DNA of 64,000 nucleotides, taken from positions 124,001 through 188,000 of the forward strand of contig NZ_JAAGLT010000004.1 in NCBI RefSeq assembly GCF_010548275.1, written 5' to 3'. Positions 1-9,090 of the stretch are shown here, piece after piece. The DNA comes from Streptomyces sp. SID12488 (GTDB lineage: Bacteria; Actinomycetota; Actinomycetes; Streptomycetales; Streptomycetaceae). The number at the start of each line of letters is the position of its first letter. Position 1 is the first letter of the stretch. The notes beneath the pieces were generated by a model. The model saw only the letters and a list, made by a program, of their open reading frames with translations, did no database searches and was not told the origin of the DNA. A program made the position numbers and the translations under genes.

Positions 1-1
1 C

Positions 2-52
2 TACCAGCAGGGCAGTAGCCACGACGTCGTGCTCTGCCTCAAGGAAGTCTGA
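2..52 (+). CDS. 3' end of an unidentified protein (partial)
   Basis: The window opens inside a rightward reading frame whose last 17 codons end ...SSHDVVLCLKEV at a TGA. Only the C-terminal tail is visible, so the product cannot be named. It converges on the cca gene, and the 105 bp between the two stop codons holds two parS palindromes that would also fold as strong hairpins. That it is a real gene rather than a chance frame is inferred from the convergent layout. Confidence 0.4.
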   Translation, partial: YQQGSSHDVVLCLKEV

Positions 53-84
53 GCAAGCAACAGCACACATGCGCGGTGGGCGGT

Positions 85-98
85 GTTTCACGTGAAAC
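85..98. other. parS site 1 (perfect)
   Basis: GTTTCACGTGAAAC, the exact Streptomyces ParB-binding consensus. The perfect palindrome extends to 76–107 (32 bp). It lies in the convergent gap downstream of the partial gene and cca. Confidence 0.95.
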
Positions 99-125
99 AC
101 CGCCCACTGTCTGTTCCGGCGCGAT

Positions 126-139
126 GTTTCACGTGAAAC
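126..139. other. parS site 2 (perfect)
   Basis: Second GTTTCACGTGAAAC, centred 41 bp from parS site 1, inside a 32-bp perfect palindrome (117–148). It is directly downstream of the cca stop codon, so the hairpin could also end cca transcription. Confidence 0.95.
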
Positions 140-157
140 ATCGCGCCGTTTCACGCC

Positions 158-1600
158 TCAGCCCTGCTCGGCCCACCACTCCTTGAGCGCCGCCACCGCT
201 GCCTCTCGCTCCATCGGCCCGTTCTCAAGCCGCAGTTCCAGCAGGAACTTGTACGCCTGCCCGATCGCCGGACCGGGCCTGACGCCCAGGATCTCCATGA
301 TCTGGTTGCCGTCGAGGTCGGGCCGGATCGAGTCCAGCTCCTCCTGCTCCTGGAGCTCGGCGATGCGCTGCTCCAGGCCGTCGTACGCACGCGAAAGCGC
401 TGCGGCCCTGCGCTTGTTCCGCGTGGTGCAGTCCGAGCGGGTCAGCTTGTGGAGGCGGTCGAGGAGGGGGCCGCCGTCACGGACATAGCGGCGAACCGCC
501 GAGTCCGTCCATTCTCCGGTGCCGTACCCGTGGAAGCGCAGGTGGAGTTCGACCAGACGTGAGACGTCCTTCACCAGCTCGTTGGAGTACTTGAGCGCCG
601 TCATCCGCTTCTTGGTCATCTTCGCCCCGACCACCTCGTGGTGGTGGAACGAGACCCGCCCGTCCTCCTCGAAGCGCCGCGTGCGCGGCTTGCCGATGTC
701 GTGCAGCAGCGCGGCAATCCGGAGAACGAGGTCGGGGCCGTCCTTCTCCAGCTCGATCGCCTGCTCCAGGACGATCAGCGAGTGCTCGTAGACATCCTTG
801 TGCCGGTGGTGCTCGTCGCGCTCCAGGCGCAGGGCCGGCAGCTCGGGCAGTACGTGGTCGGCGAGGCCGGTGTCCACCAGCAGCGTCAGGCCCTTGCGCG
901 GGTGCGGGGACAGGATCAGCTTGTTCAGCTCGTCCCGTACCCGCTCCGCCGAGACGATCTCGATGCGGCCGGCCATGTCGGTCATGGCGGTGACGACCTC
1001 GGGGGCCACCTCGAAGTCGAGCTGGGCGGCGAACCGCGCGGCCCGCATCATCCGCAGCGGGTCGTCGGAGAAGGAGTCCTCGGGCGTGCCCGGCGTGCGC
1101 AGCACCCGCCGTGCCAGGTCCTCACGTCCGCCGTGCGGATCGATGAACACCTTCTCCGGCAGTGCCACGGCCATCGCGTTCACCGTGAAGTCACGCCGGA
1201 CGAGGTCCTCCTCGATGGAGTCGCCGTACGACACCTCGGGCTTGCGCGAGGTCCTGTCGTACGCCTCCGACCGGTAGGTCGTCATCTCGATCTGGAAGCC
1301 GTCCTTCTGCGCCCCGACCGTCCCGAAGGCGATCCCGACTTCCCACACCGCGTCCGCCCAGGGCCGGACGATCTTCAGTACGTCCTCGGGGCGGGCGTCT
1401 GTCGTGAAGTCCAGGTCGTTGCCGAGCCGGTCCAGCAGGGCATCCCGGACCGAGCCGCCGACCAGGGCGAGCGCGAAGCCGGCGTCCTGGAAACGGCGGG
1501 CAAGGTCGTCGGCGACCGGGGCCACCCGCAGCAGCTCACTCACCGCGTGGTGCTGCACCTGACTCAGGGCACTGGCATTGTCTTCGTTGGCGTTCGGCAC
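158..1600 (-). CDS. cca: CCA tRNA nucleotidyltransferase
   Basis: Adds or repairs the 3'-terminal CCA of tRNAs in the cytoplasm. The 480-aa protein has a class II nucleotidyltransferase head with GGSVRD at residues 48–53 and the metal-binding pair NDLDF at 61–65. An HD domain with LLHDIGK near residue 300 follows, an arrangement typical of actinobacterial PcnA/Cca. The length is normal for the group. The start is GTG. It is divergent from the DUF6049–murJ operon, as in mycobacteria (pcnA–Rv3909–Rv3910). The enzyme matters locally because none of the three tRNA genes in this window encodes its CCA end. Confidence 0.93.
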   Translation of the reverse strand: MPNANEDNASALSQVQHHAVSELLRVAPVADDLARRFQDAGFALALVGGSVRDALLDRLGNDLDFTTDARPEDVLKIVRPWADAVWEVGIAFGTVGAQKDGFQIEMTTYRSEAYDRTSRKPEVSYGDSIEEDLVRRDFTVNAMAVALPEKVFIDPHGGREDLARRVLRTPGTPEDSFSDDPLRMMRAARFAAQLDFEVAPEVVTAMTDMAGRIEIVSAERVRDELNKLILSPHPRKGLTLLVDTGLADHVLPELPALRLERDEHHRHKDVYEHSLIVLEQAIELEKDGPDLVLRIAALLHDIGKPRTRRFEEDGRVSFHHHEVVGAKMTKKRMTALKYSNELVKDVSRLVELHLRFHGYGTGEWTDSAVRRYVRDGGPLLDRLHKLTRSDCTTRNKRRAAALSRAYDGLEQRIAELQEQEELDSIRPDLDGNQIMEILGVRPGPAIGQAYKFLLELRLENGPMEREAAVAALKEWWAEQG

Positions 1601-1819
1601 AACAGAAAAGATTACGTGGCCCGGGCGACGGCCCGCGCCTCCATAAAACGTCCACGCACTCCGCAGGGGACTCCTCCGTCAATACGCGCACATAGAGGAC
1701 AGCCGGCCGGTGTTCCACGATCTTGTGGAGCAGTCCGCGGCACTTCCCCTCAGCGCGCATCGTTACCATGCGTGGACGCACATTCCGACGACCACTGACG
1801 ACGAGGGACGGGCGAACGC

Positions 1820-4210
1820 GTGGCCGAGGCGGCAGACTTCCCGGGGCTGACTCCCTCTCCCGCGCGCCGGTGGCTCCGGCGAGCCGGAGTGCTGCTCACA
1901 GGGGCGCCCCTGCTGGCCGGTCTGCTTCAACTACCCGCCGGACAGCCCGCTTATGCCGCGGGGTCCGACCCCGTGGTCGTCTCCATCGATTCGCTCACGC
2001 CCAGCGCCCCCACGGACGGGGACACGGTGACCGTGTCCGGCACGGTGACCAACAAGGGCAAGCGTGCGGTCTCGGACGCCCATGTGGACCTGCGCGTGGG
2101 CCAGCTGCTGACCACCCGCTCGGGGATCGACGACGTCGCCGCGCGCACCGACTACGTATCGGGCGCCGACGGGACGGAGGTCGGCGGCAAGTACGTCGAG
2201 AAGTTCTCGAAGCTCACTCCGGGCGTCGCCCAGCCGTTCACCATCTCCGTTCCGGTCGACAAGCTGGACCTCGGCCAGGACGGTGTCTACGAACTCGGCG
2301 TCTCACTGTCGGGCGAGACCTCCGCCGAACCGTACGAGCGGGTGCTCGGAATCAAGCGGACGTTCCTGCCGTGGCAGCCCGAGGAGGCGGACACAAGGAC
2401 ACGGACGACGTATCTGTGGCCGCTGATCTCCACGGTCCACATGACGGCGGAGACCGGCCCCGGCGAGCAGCAGACGCCCGTCTTCCTCAACGACGACCTC
2501 GCCGCGGAGATCTCCCCGGGCGGACGCCTGGAGCAGATGCTCTCCCTGGGCAAGGAACTCGACGTCACCTGGGTGATCGACCCCGACCTGCTGGCCTCCG
2601 TCGACGCGATGATCGGCAGCTACGGCGTCCAGGGCGCCGACGACACCAGTACGCCCGGCACCGGTCAGGCGGTCGCCAAGCAGTGGCTCGCCGAACTCCA
2701 GGACGCCGTGGAGGGCAAGGAAGTCGTCGCCCTCCCCTTCGCCGACCCCGACCTCGCCTCCATCGCGCACAACGGCAGGAACGTCACAGGCCTGAGCCAT
2801 CTCAAGAGCGCCACGGACGTCGCCGCCACAACGGTGGAGACGATTCTCCACGTCACGCCGAGCACCGACTTCGCGTGGCCGGTGAACGGCGCGCTCGACC
2901 CGTCGATCGTCAAGATCGCCACCTCGGCGGGCGCCGACAAGGTGATCGCGCGCAGCGACAGCCTGAAGGAGACCGGCGAACTGCCGTACACGCCCTCCGC
3001 GGCCCGCCCCATCGGCGGCGGCACCACGGCGGTCGTCGCGGACACGCGACTGTCCACGGCCTTCCAGGGCGACATGACGAATGCCGGCCGCTCCACCCTC
3101 GCGGTGCAGAAGTTCCTGGCCACAAGCCTGACGACCACCCTCCAGACAGACAAGCAGCGCACTGTCGTCGTCGCCCCGCAGCGCATGCCGTCCGCGAGCC
3201 AGGCCCAGACGATGGCGGAGGCGATCACCGCCCTCCAGAACTCGAACTGGTCCCAGCCCCAGGAACTCACCGCGACCGCCGACACCAAGCCGGACCCGGG
3301 CGCTACCACCAAGGTGCCTTCGGCGTACTCGAACCCCGCACTGGCCAGCCAGCAGTTGCCGGCGTCGGCGTTCACGACGACCCCGGGCTCGCAGAGCAGT
3401 ATCGCGGGCACGCAGAGCATTCTCGACAAATTCAAGATCATCCTTACCGACAAGACCCGCGTGGAGACCCCCTTCGGACGGGCCATCAACCGTGAGATGT
3501 CCACGTCCTGGCGCGGTGAGCCCGCTGCGGCCGACAGTTTCCGCAACGGCGTGGAGTCGTACCTCAAGGACCTGACCGAGCAGGTCAAGCTGATCAAGAA
3601 GTCCGAGACGAAGCTCTCCGGCGGCAGCGCCACCATCCCGGTGACCGTCCAGAACAATCTCGTCCAGCCGGTCGAGAACCTCGTACTGCGGGTCACCTCG
3701 ACGAACCCGACCCGGCTCAAGATCGGTGGCAACGACTACCAGGAGAAGCCCGTCTCCGTCTCCGGCGGGCACAGCCAGTCGGTGAAGTTCACCACGTCGT
3801 CCAACGCCAACGGCCCGATCCAAGTGATCGCCCAGCTGTACACGAAGGACGGTCAGAAGTACGGAGATGCTGTGCCCTTCGACGTGCGGGTCACCGAGTT
3901 CACGGCCATGGCGATGCTGGTAATCGGCGGCGGCTTCCTCCTGCTCGTACTGGCCGGCCTGCGCATGTACACCCAGCGCAAGCGCGCCGCCGCCCGGCGC
4001 TCCGAGGAGGCCGGCAACGGGCACGAGGACGAGACCACGGATGAGAACGCCGGAGCCGACGAGAACCACGACGGCACCGAGAGCCGTCCTCAGGGGGAGT
4101 CGGACGCAGCGGTGCGGGCAGACGCCACGGAGCAGCCGAGTGACCCGACTCCGAACACCGCACCGGAAAGCGCCGGCCCGTCCGGGACGGGTGAGAGAGT
4201 GGACCGTTGA
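1820..4210 (+). CDS. DUF6049 family membrane-anchored protein upstream of murJ
   Basis: A 796-aa protein, probably of the DUF6049 family (Rv3909-like). A signal peptide occupies about residues 20–48 (Ala-rich, ending near AYAAG). A large extracytoplasmic region with beta-rich, CARDB-like segments follows. One transmembrane helix lies near residues 695–715, then a basic stretch (QRKRAAARR) and an acidic, disordered cytoplasmic tail. The GTG start is supported by GAGGGA upstream and by the signal peptide beginning soon after. The gene sits 51 bp before murJ, and this pairing is conserved in actinobacteria, which suggests a role beside the lipid II flippase. Its biochemical function is unknown. 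Confidence 0.8.
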   Translation: MAEAADFPGLTPSPARRWLRRAGVLLTGAPLLAGLLQLPAGQPAYAAGSDPVVVSIDSLTPSAPTDGDTVTVSGTVTNKGKRAVSDAHVDLRVGQLLTTRSGIDDVAARTDYVSGADGTEVGGKYVEKFSKLTPGVAQPFTISVPVDKLDLGQDGVYELGVSLSGETSAEPYERVLGIKRTFLPWQPEEADTRTRTTYLWPLISTVHMTAETGPGEQQTPVFLNDDLAAEISPGGRLEQMLSLGKELDVTWVIDPDLLASVDAMIGSYGVQGADDTSTPGTGQAVAKQWLAELQDAVEGKEVVALPFADPDLASIAHNGRNVTGLSHLKSATDVAATTVETILHVTPSTDFAWPVNGALDPSIVKIATSAGADKVIARSDSLKETGELPYTPSAARPIGGGTTAVVADTRLSTAFQGDMTNAGRSTLAVQKFLATSLTTTLQTDKQRTVVVAPQRMPSASQAQTMAEAITALQNSNWSQPQELTATADTKPDPGATTKVPSAYSNPALASQQLPASAFTTTPGSQSSIAGTQSILDKFKIILTDKTRVETPFGRAINREMSTSWRGEPAAADSFRNGVESYLKDLTEQVKLIKKSETKLSGGSATIPVTVQNNLVQPVENLVLRVTSTNPTRLKIGGNDYQEKPVSVSGGHSQSVKFTTSSNANGPIQVIAQLYTKDGQKYGDAVPFDVRVTEFTAMAMLVIGGGFLLLVLAGLRMYTQRKRAAARRSEEAGNGHEDETTDENAGADENHDGTESRPQGESDAAVRADATEQPSDPTPNTAPESAGPSGTGERVDR

Positions 4211-4261
4211 GCGATGACGTCGTGGCCGGTGGGCCCGGTGAACGATGAGGTGGGGTAATCC

Positions 4262-6517
4262 ATGAACGCGCCGTACGACGGTGACCGCGGTCAGGGCGCG
4301 GGCGACTCGGGCTCTCCCGAGGGTCCGCCGCCCGAGGACGGCCAGGTGCCGGCGCAGTCCCCCGCGGACATGTATCTCCAGGACGCCTACACCCAGGACC
4401 CGTACCGGGCCCAGGACCTCTCCGCCCAGGATCCGGTGGCCGAGGCGCTCTACGACCGCGCCGCGCATCCCCCGCCGCCGCCCGGCACCTATCAGCCGCA
4501 GCCCCCGCTCTACGGACAGCCCGCCCAGTCGCCGTACGCCCCCGACCCGCACGTGTGGGCCCAGACCCCGGCCCCCGAGCCGGACGGAGCCACGCAGTAC
4601 CTGCCGTACGGCGACGATCCCCGCACCACCCAGTACGTGGGCGTCGACGCCCTGGTCTCCCAGGCCGGGGAGCAACGGCACGAGCCGGACGCTTTCGCGC
4701 ATCTCTTCCGGGACCAGCAGCAGGGCGGCGGACAGGGGCCCGCGGAATCTCCGGTCGTACCCGGCCCGTCCCCCTCGCCGGCTCCCGTCCCGCGGGCCCA
4801 GGCCCCGGCGGCCGACGCCACGATGCAGCTCACCCCCCAAGCAGCGCCCGCTCCCGCCCCAGCACCGGCGGCCCCCAAGAAGGGCGGTCGGGCCACTGGC
4901 CTGCTGAAGTCGAGCGCCGTGATGGCGGCGGGCACGATGGTCTCCCGGCTCACCGGCTTCGTCCGCTCGGCGCTGATCGTGTCGGCCCTCGGCCTCGGCA
5001 TGCTGGGCGACTCCTTCCAGGTCGCCTACCAACTGCCCACCATGATCTACATCCTGACCGTGGGCGGAGGCCTCAACTCGGTCTTCGTGCCGCAGCTCGT
5101 ACGCGCCATGAAGGAGGACGACGACGGCGGCGAGGCGTTCGCGAACCGTCTGCTGACCCTCGTCATGTTGGCCCTCGGCGTGCTCACCGCGCTCGCGGTG
5201 TTCGCCGCGCCCCTGCTGGTCCGCGCTCTGTCGGTGGAGATCGCCGACGATCCGGCGGCCAACGAGGTCGCCGTCACCTTCACCCGATACTTCCTGCCCA
5301 CGATCTTCTTCATGGGTATCCACGTCGTGATGGGGCAGATCCTCAACGCGCGCGGGAAGTTCGGCGCGATGATGTGGACGCCGGTCCTGAACAACGTCGT
5401 CATCATCGTGACCCTCGGCATGTTCATCTGGGTGTACGGCAGCGCGGCGGACTCCGGCATGGAGGTCACGACCATCCCGCCGGAGGGCCAGCGGCTTCTC
5501 GGCATCGGCGTACTGCTCGGCCTCGTGGTCCAGGCCCTCGCGATGATCCCATATCTGCGCGAGACCGGCTTCAGGATGCGGCTGCGCTTCGACTGGCGGG
5601 GCCACGGCCTCGGCAAGGCCGCGATGCTCGCCAAGTGGACGGTTCTGTTCGTCCTCGCCAACCAGGCGGGCGCTCTCGTCGTCACCCAGCTGGCCACCGC
5701 CGCCACCGGAGAGAACCCGAAGGTCAAGGGCACCGGCTTCGCCGCCTACGCCAACGCCCAGCTCGTCTGGGGTCTGCCGCAGGCCATCATCACAGTCTCC
5801 CTGATGGCCGCCCTGCTGCCGCGGCTGGCCCGCTCGGCCCACGAGGGCGACGGCGGCGCGGTCCGCGACGACATCTCCCAGGGGTTGCGCACCACCGCCG
5901 TCGCGATCGTGCCCATCGCCTTCGGCCTCGTGGCTCTCGGCATCCCGATGTGCACCCTGATCTTCGGCTCCTCGGGCACCACCGGGGCCACCAACATGGG
6001 CTTCATGCTGATGGCCTTCGCCCTCGGCCTGATCCCCTACTCCGTGCAGTACGTCGTCCTGCGCGCTTTCTACGCGTACGAGGACACCCGCACACCCTTC
6101 TACAACACGGTGATCGTGGCCGCCGTCAACGCGACGGCCTCCGCCCTCTGCTTTTTCGTGCTCCCGGCCCGCTGGGCCGTGGTCGGCATGGCCGCCTCGT
6201 ACGGCCTCGCGTATGCGATCGGGGTCGGCGTCGCCTGGAACCGGCTGCGCAAGCGCCTCGGCGGCGACCTCGACGGCACCCGCGTCCTGCGGACGTACGC
6301 CCGGCTGGCCATCGCCTCGGTACCGGCCGCGCTCCTCAGCGGCGCGGCCTGCTACGGCATCGGCCACACTCTGGGCCAGGGCGTCGGCGGCTCGTTCGTC
6401 TCCCTGCTCGGCGGCGGTGCCGTCCTGCTCGGCGTCTTCTACGTCGCCGCCCGCCGTATGCGCATTGAAGAACTGAACTCACTGGTGGGTATGGTGCGCG
6501 GGCGACTGGGGCGATGA
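4262..6517 (+). CDS. murJ: MurJ/MviN lipid II flippase
   Basis: Moves lipid-linked peptidoglycan precursor across the cytoplasmic membrane. The protein is 751 aa. About the first 205 residues are a Pro/Gln/Ala-rich disordered cytoplasmic extension. A MATE/MurJ-type polytopic core of about 14 helices follows, starting around 'SAVMAAGTMVSRLTGFVRS', a typical MurJ opening. A GAGGTGGGG ribosome site precedes the ATG. Unlike mycobacterial MviN it has no fused C-terminal pseudokinase: that module is the next gene (6636–8354). It clusters with DUF6049, the pseudokinase and sigM. Confidence 0.95.
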   Translation: MNAPYDGDRGQGAGDSGSPEGPPPEDGQVPAQSPADMYLQDAYTQDPYRAQDLSAQDPVAEALYDRAAHPPPPPGTYQPQPPLYGQPAQSPYAPDPHVWAQTPAPEPDGATQYLPYGDDPRTTQYVGVDALVSQAGEQRHEPDAFAHLFRDQQQGGGQGPAESPVVPGPSPSPAPVPRAQAPAADATMQLTPQAAPAPAPAPAAPKKGGRATGLLKSSAVMAAGTMVSRLTGFVRSALIVSALGLGMLGDSFQVAYQLPTMIYILTVGGGLNSVFVPQLVRAMKEDDDGGEAFANRLLTLVMLALGVLTALAVFAAPLLVRALSVEIADDPAANEVAVTFTRYFLPTIFFMGIHVVMGQILNARGKFGAMMWTPVLNNVVIIVTLGMFIWVYGSAADSGMEVTTIPPEGQRLLGIGVLLGLVVQALAMIPYLRETGFRMRLRFDWRGHGLGKAAMLAKWTVLFVLANQAGALVVTQLATAATGENPKVKGTGFAAYANAQLVWGLPQAIITVSLMAALLPRLARSAHEGDGGAVRDDISQGLRTTAVAIVPIAFGLVALGIPMCTLIFGSSGTTGATNMGFMLMAFALGLIPYSVQYVVLRAFYAYEDTRTPFYNTVIVAAVNATASALCFFVLPARWAVVGMAASYGLAYAIGVGVAWNRLRKRLGGDLDGTRVLRTYARLAIASVPAALLSGAACYGIGHTLGQGVGGSFVSLLGGGAVLLGVFYVAARRMRIEELNSLVGMVRGRLGR

Positions 6518-6635
6518 GTCTAGGGAAACCGCACAACCATCGTCCGCCACCGCGTGTCGTGCAGAGTGGCGGACTGTGGGCACAATTGGGTTTGGCGTCG
6601 GAGAGCTCGCAAAGGATGGGGAGGCAGGAGCGACG

Positions 6636-8354
6636 GTGGCGGAACGGAGCACGGCTGCCGTCGACGTGGCAGGCAACAGCGGCGACGAGCCGTTGACCGC
6701 GCAGGCGGACGAGTCCACGGCCGACGGCGTGGCCCAGAACCGGGAGCGGGACACGGACAACGACGAGGCACAGGGGAGCGGCGGGACCGAGAGTCCCGGA
6801 AAGGCCTCACCGCCCGAACTGCACAGCGGTCACAAACTCGCCAGGCGCTACCGCCTGGAGGAGTGCGTCACCCGTCTGGACGGATTCAGCAGCTGGCGCG
6901 CAGTCGACGAGAAGCTGCGTCGCGCCGTCGGCGTGCACATTCTGCCCGCGGACCACTCACGGGCGCGTTCCGTGCTGGCCGCGGCCCGCTCCTCGGCGCT
7001 GCTCGGCGACCCCCGCTTCGTGCAGGTCCTCGACGCCGTCGAGGAGAACGACCTCGTGTACGTCGTCCACGAGTGGCTGCCGGACGCGACGGAGCTGACC
7101 GCACTCCTGGCCGCCGGCCCGCTGGAGGCGCACGACGCCTACCAGATGGTCAGCCAGATCGCCTCCGCCATGGCAGCCGCACACCGGGAGGGCCTCGCGC
7201 ATCTGCGCCTGACCCCGGGCACCATCCTGCGGAGTTCGTCCGGCCAGTGGCGCATCCGCGGTCTCGCGGTCAACGCCGCCCTGCGCGGCATCACTTCCGA
7301 CACCCCGCAGCGCGCCGACACGGAGGCGGTCGGCGCCCTGCTGTACGCCTCGCTCACCCAGCGCTGGCCGTACGAGAGCGACGCCTACGGCCTGTCGGGG
7401 CTGCCCAAGGGTGTCGGTCTGATCGCGCCCGACCAGGTGCGGGCCGGAGTCCACCGCGGCCTGTCGGAACTCGCGATGCGCGCGCTCGCCAACGACGGTG
7501 CCACGGCCTCACGCCACGAGTCCGCGTGCACGACACCCGAGGAACTAGTCAAGGCGATCGGCGAGATGCCCCGCATCCGCCCGCCTGAGCCGGTGTTCAC
7601 GGCCCCGCCCGACTACCAGCACACGACGTACCAGCAGGGCTCGTACGGCCGCCAGGCGCCTCGCCCGGGCCTCACCCAGCCCCTACCCACCCCGCCGCCC
7701 CCGCTGCAGAGCCGCACGGGCAAGGCGCTCAAGTGGGCCGTTTCCGCGCTGCTGATCGCCGCGCTGGGCCTGGGGAGCTGGCAGCTGGCTGACGCGCTCA
7801 TCGACCGCAGCGGCTCCGACGACACCAAGCAGACCCAGACACCGGACGACAACGACAAGAACACCGACAAGGCCAAGCCGGTCACCACGCTGAAGATCCA
7901 GGGTGCGGAGGAGTACGTCGCCAAGGGCAAAGCCCAGCACCCGGGGGACGTGGACAAGACGTACGACAACGACAGCTCGACGTACTGGCGCACCGCGAGC
8001 TACACAAACGGTCCGGACATGAACCCGGCGTACAAGCCCGGCGTGGGCATCGTCTACGACTTCGGCTCGGCCAAGGAGGTCTCGGCCGCTTCAATAGGGC
8101 TCCTCTTCGGCGGAGACCACACCACGGTCACGCTGTACGCGACGGATTCATCGAGTTCGTCGGTCCCTCTGACCTCGATGACGAAGCTCGGTACGGTGAC
8201 GACCAAGGACACCACCGCCAAGGTCACGGTCGCCAAGCCCGTGAAGAGCCAGTACGTGCTGGTCTGGTTCACCGCCCTGCCGTATGCATCCGGTGACTCG
8301 TTCAGCAACGCGGGCTTCAAGCAGGCCATAACAGACCTCAAATTCACGGGCTGA
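6636..8354 (+). CDS. Membrane pseudokinase with discoidin-like extracellular domain
   Basis: A 572-aa protein. Residues about 60–320 follow a Ser/Thr kinase fold (ARRYRLEECV... through a C-lobe) but lack the catalytic set. The beta-3 lysine position reads AVGVHIL, the HRD motif is replaced by AHLRLTPG, and DFG is replaced by IRGLAV. One transmembrane helix lies at about 365–385. An extracytoplasmic domain from about 416 to the end resembles an F5/8-type C (discoidin) fold. The start is the GTG at 6636, preceded by GGGGAGGCAGGAG; a longer in-frame GTG at 6576 lacks such a site. In Mycobacterium tuberculosis the equivalent module is fused to MviN and, once phosphorylated by PknB, binds FhaA; pknB and fhaA are both in this window. 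Confidence 0.85.
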   Translation: MAERSTAAVDVAGNSGDEPLTAQADESTADGVAQNRERDTDNDEAQGSGGTESPGKASPPELHSGHKLARRYRLEECVTRLDGFSSWRAVDEKLRRAVGVHILPADHSRARSVLAAARSSALLGDPRFVQVLDAVEENDLVYVVHEWLPDATELTALLAAGPLEAHDAYQMVSQIASAMAAAHREGLAHLRLTPGTILRSSSGQWRIRGLAVNAALRGITSDTPQRADTEAVGALLYASLTQRWPYESDAYGLSGLPKGVGLIAPDQVRAGVHRGLSELAMRALANDGATASRHESACTTPEELVKAIGEMPRIRPPEPVFTAPPDYQHTTYQQGSYGRQAPRPGLTQPLPTPPPPLQSRTGKALKWAVSALLIAALGLGSWQLADALIDRSGSDDTKQTQTPDDNDKNTDKAKPVTTLKIQGAEEYVAKGKAQHPGDVDKTYDNDSSTYWRTASYTNGPDMNPAYKPGVGIVYDFGSAKEVSAASIGLLFGGDHTTVTLYATDSSSSSVPLTSMTKLGTVTTKDTTAKVTVAKPVKSQYVLVWFTALPYASGDSFSNAGFKQAITDLKFTG

Positions 8355-8379
8355 CGATCCACCGAAGGGAAGGGGGCCC

Positions 8380-9090
8380 ATGGCGGAAGGCGCCGCGTTC
8401 GACGGAGTGAGCGATCAGGACCTCCTCGCCCGCCATGTCGACGGTGACCCCGACGCCTTCGGTGAGATCGTCCGTCGGCATCGTGACCGGCTCTGGGCGG
8501 TGGCCCTGCGGACGCTGGGAGACCGCGAGGAGGCCGCTGACGCCGTCCAGGACGCCCTCGTGTCCGCCTACAGGGCCGCCCACACCTTCCGGGGTCAGTC
8601 GGCCGTCACGACCTGGCTGCACCGCATCACGGTGAACGCCTGCCTGGACCGCGCCCGCAAAGCCGCGTCCCGCAAGACCTCACCGGTCGACGACACCGAA
8701 CGGCTGGAGCAGCTGCTCGAACCGCACGAGTCGGCGTCGGCCCCGGCCGAGCGCAACGATCTGCACCGCCAGCTCATCGAGGCGCTCGGCACCCTCCCGC
8801 CCGACCAGCGCGCCGCCCTCGTCCTGGTGGACATGCAGGGCTACCCGGTCGCGGAGGCAGCCCGCGTCCTCGACGTCCCCACCGGGACGGTGAAGAGCCG
8901 CTGCGCCCGAGGCAGAGCCAGACTGCTGCCGCTCCTCAGCCATCTCCGGCCGGAAAAGGCCGGTGGCGGCAAGGAATCGGGTGACGGACGGAACCGGACG
9001 CAGGGGACATCCGTCCCACCCGCAGCGGGACCAACGGATGCAGGGCCAAGCGATTCAGCTGCTGTGAAGGGCGGAGGTGGGCGAGCGTGA
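8380..9090 (+). CDS. sigM: ECF RNA polymerase sigma factor SigM
   Basis: A 236-aa ECF sigma factor. Region 2 (residues about 25–90) includes RHRDRLWAVALR and DAVQDALVSAYR. Region 4 (about 135–185) includes the helix-turn-helix AARVLDVPTGTVKSRCARGR. A disordered Gly-rich tail follows. A strong AAGGGAAGGGGG precedes the ATG. Its stop overlaps the next gene's start (GTGA), indicating translational coupling to its anti-sigma factor. The name is by conserved position between the murJ cassette and trxBA, as in mycobacteria. It probably directs an envelope or redox stress regulon, which is inference. Confidence 0.88.
   Translation: MAEGAAFDGVSDQDLLARHVDGDPDAFGEIVRRHRDRLWAVALRTLGDREEAADAVQDALVSAYRAAHTFRGQSAVTTWLHRITVNACLDRARKAASRKTSPVDDTERLEQLLEPHESASAPAERNDLHRQLIEALGTLPPDQRAALVLVDMQGYPVAEAARVLDVPTGTVKSRCARGRARLLPLLSHLRPEKAGGGKESGDGRNRTQGTSVPPAAGPTDAGPSDSAAVKGGGGRA

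Noticed and set aside
2303..6367. A 1,354-codon open frame on the minus strand over DUF6049 and murJ
   Set aside because: Arg/Gly/His-rich with no domains; a shadow frame caused by high GC at third positions of the real plus-strand genes.
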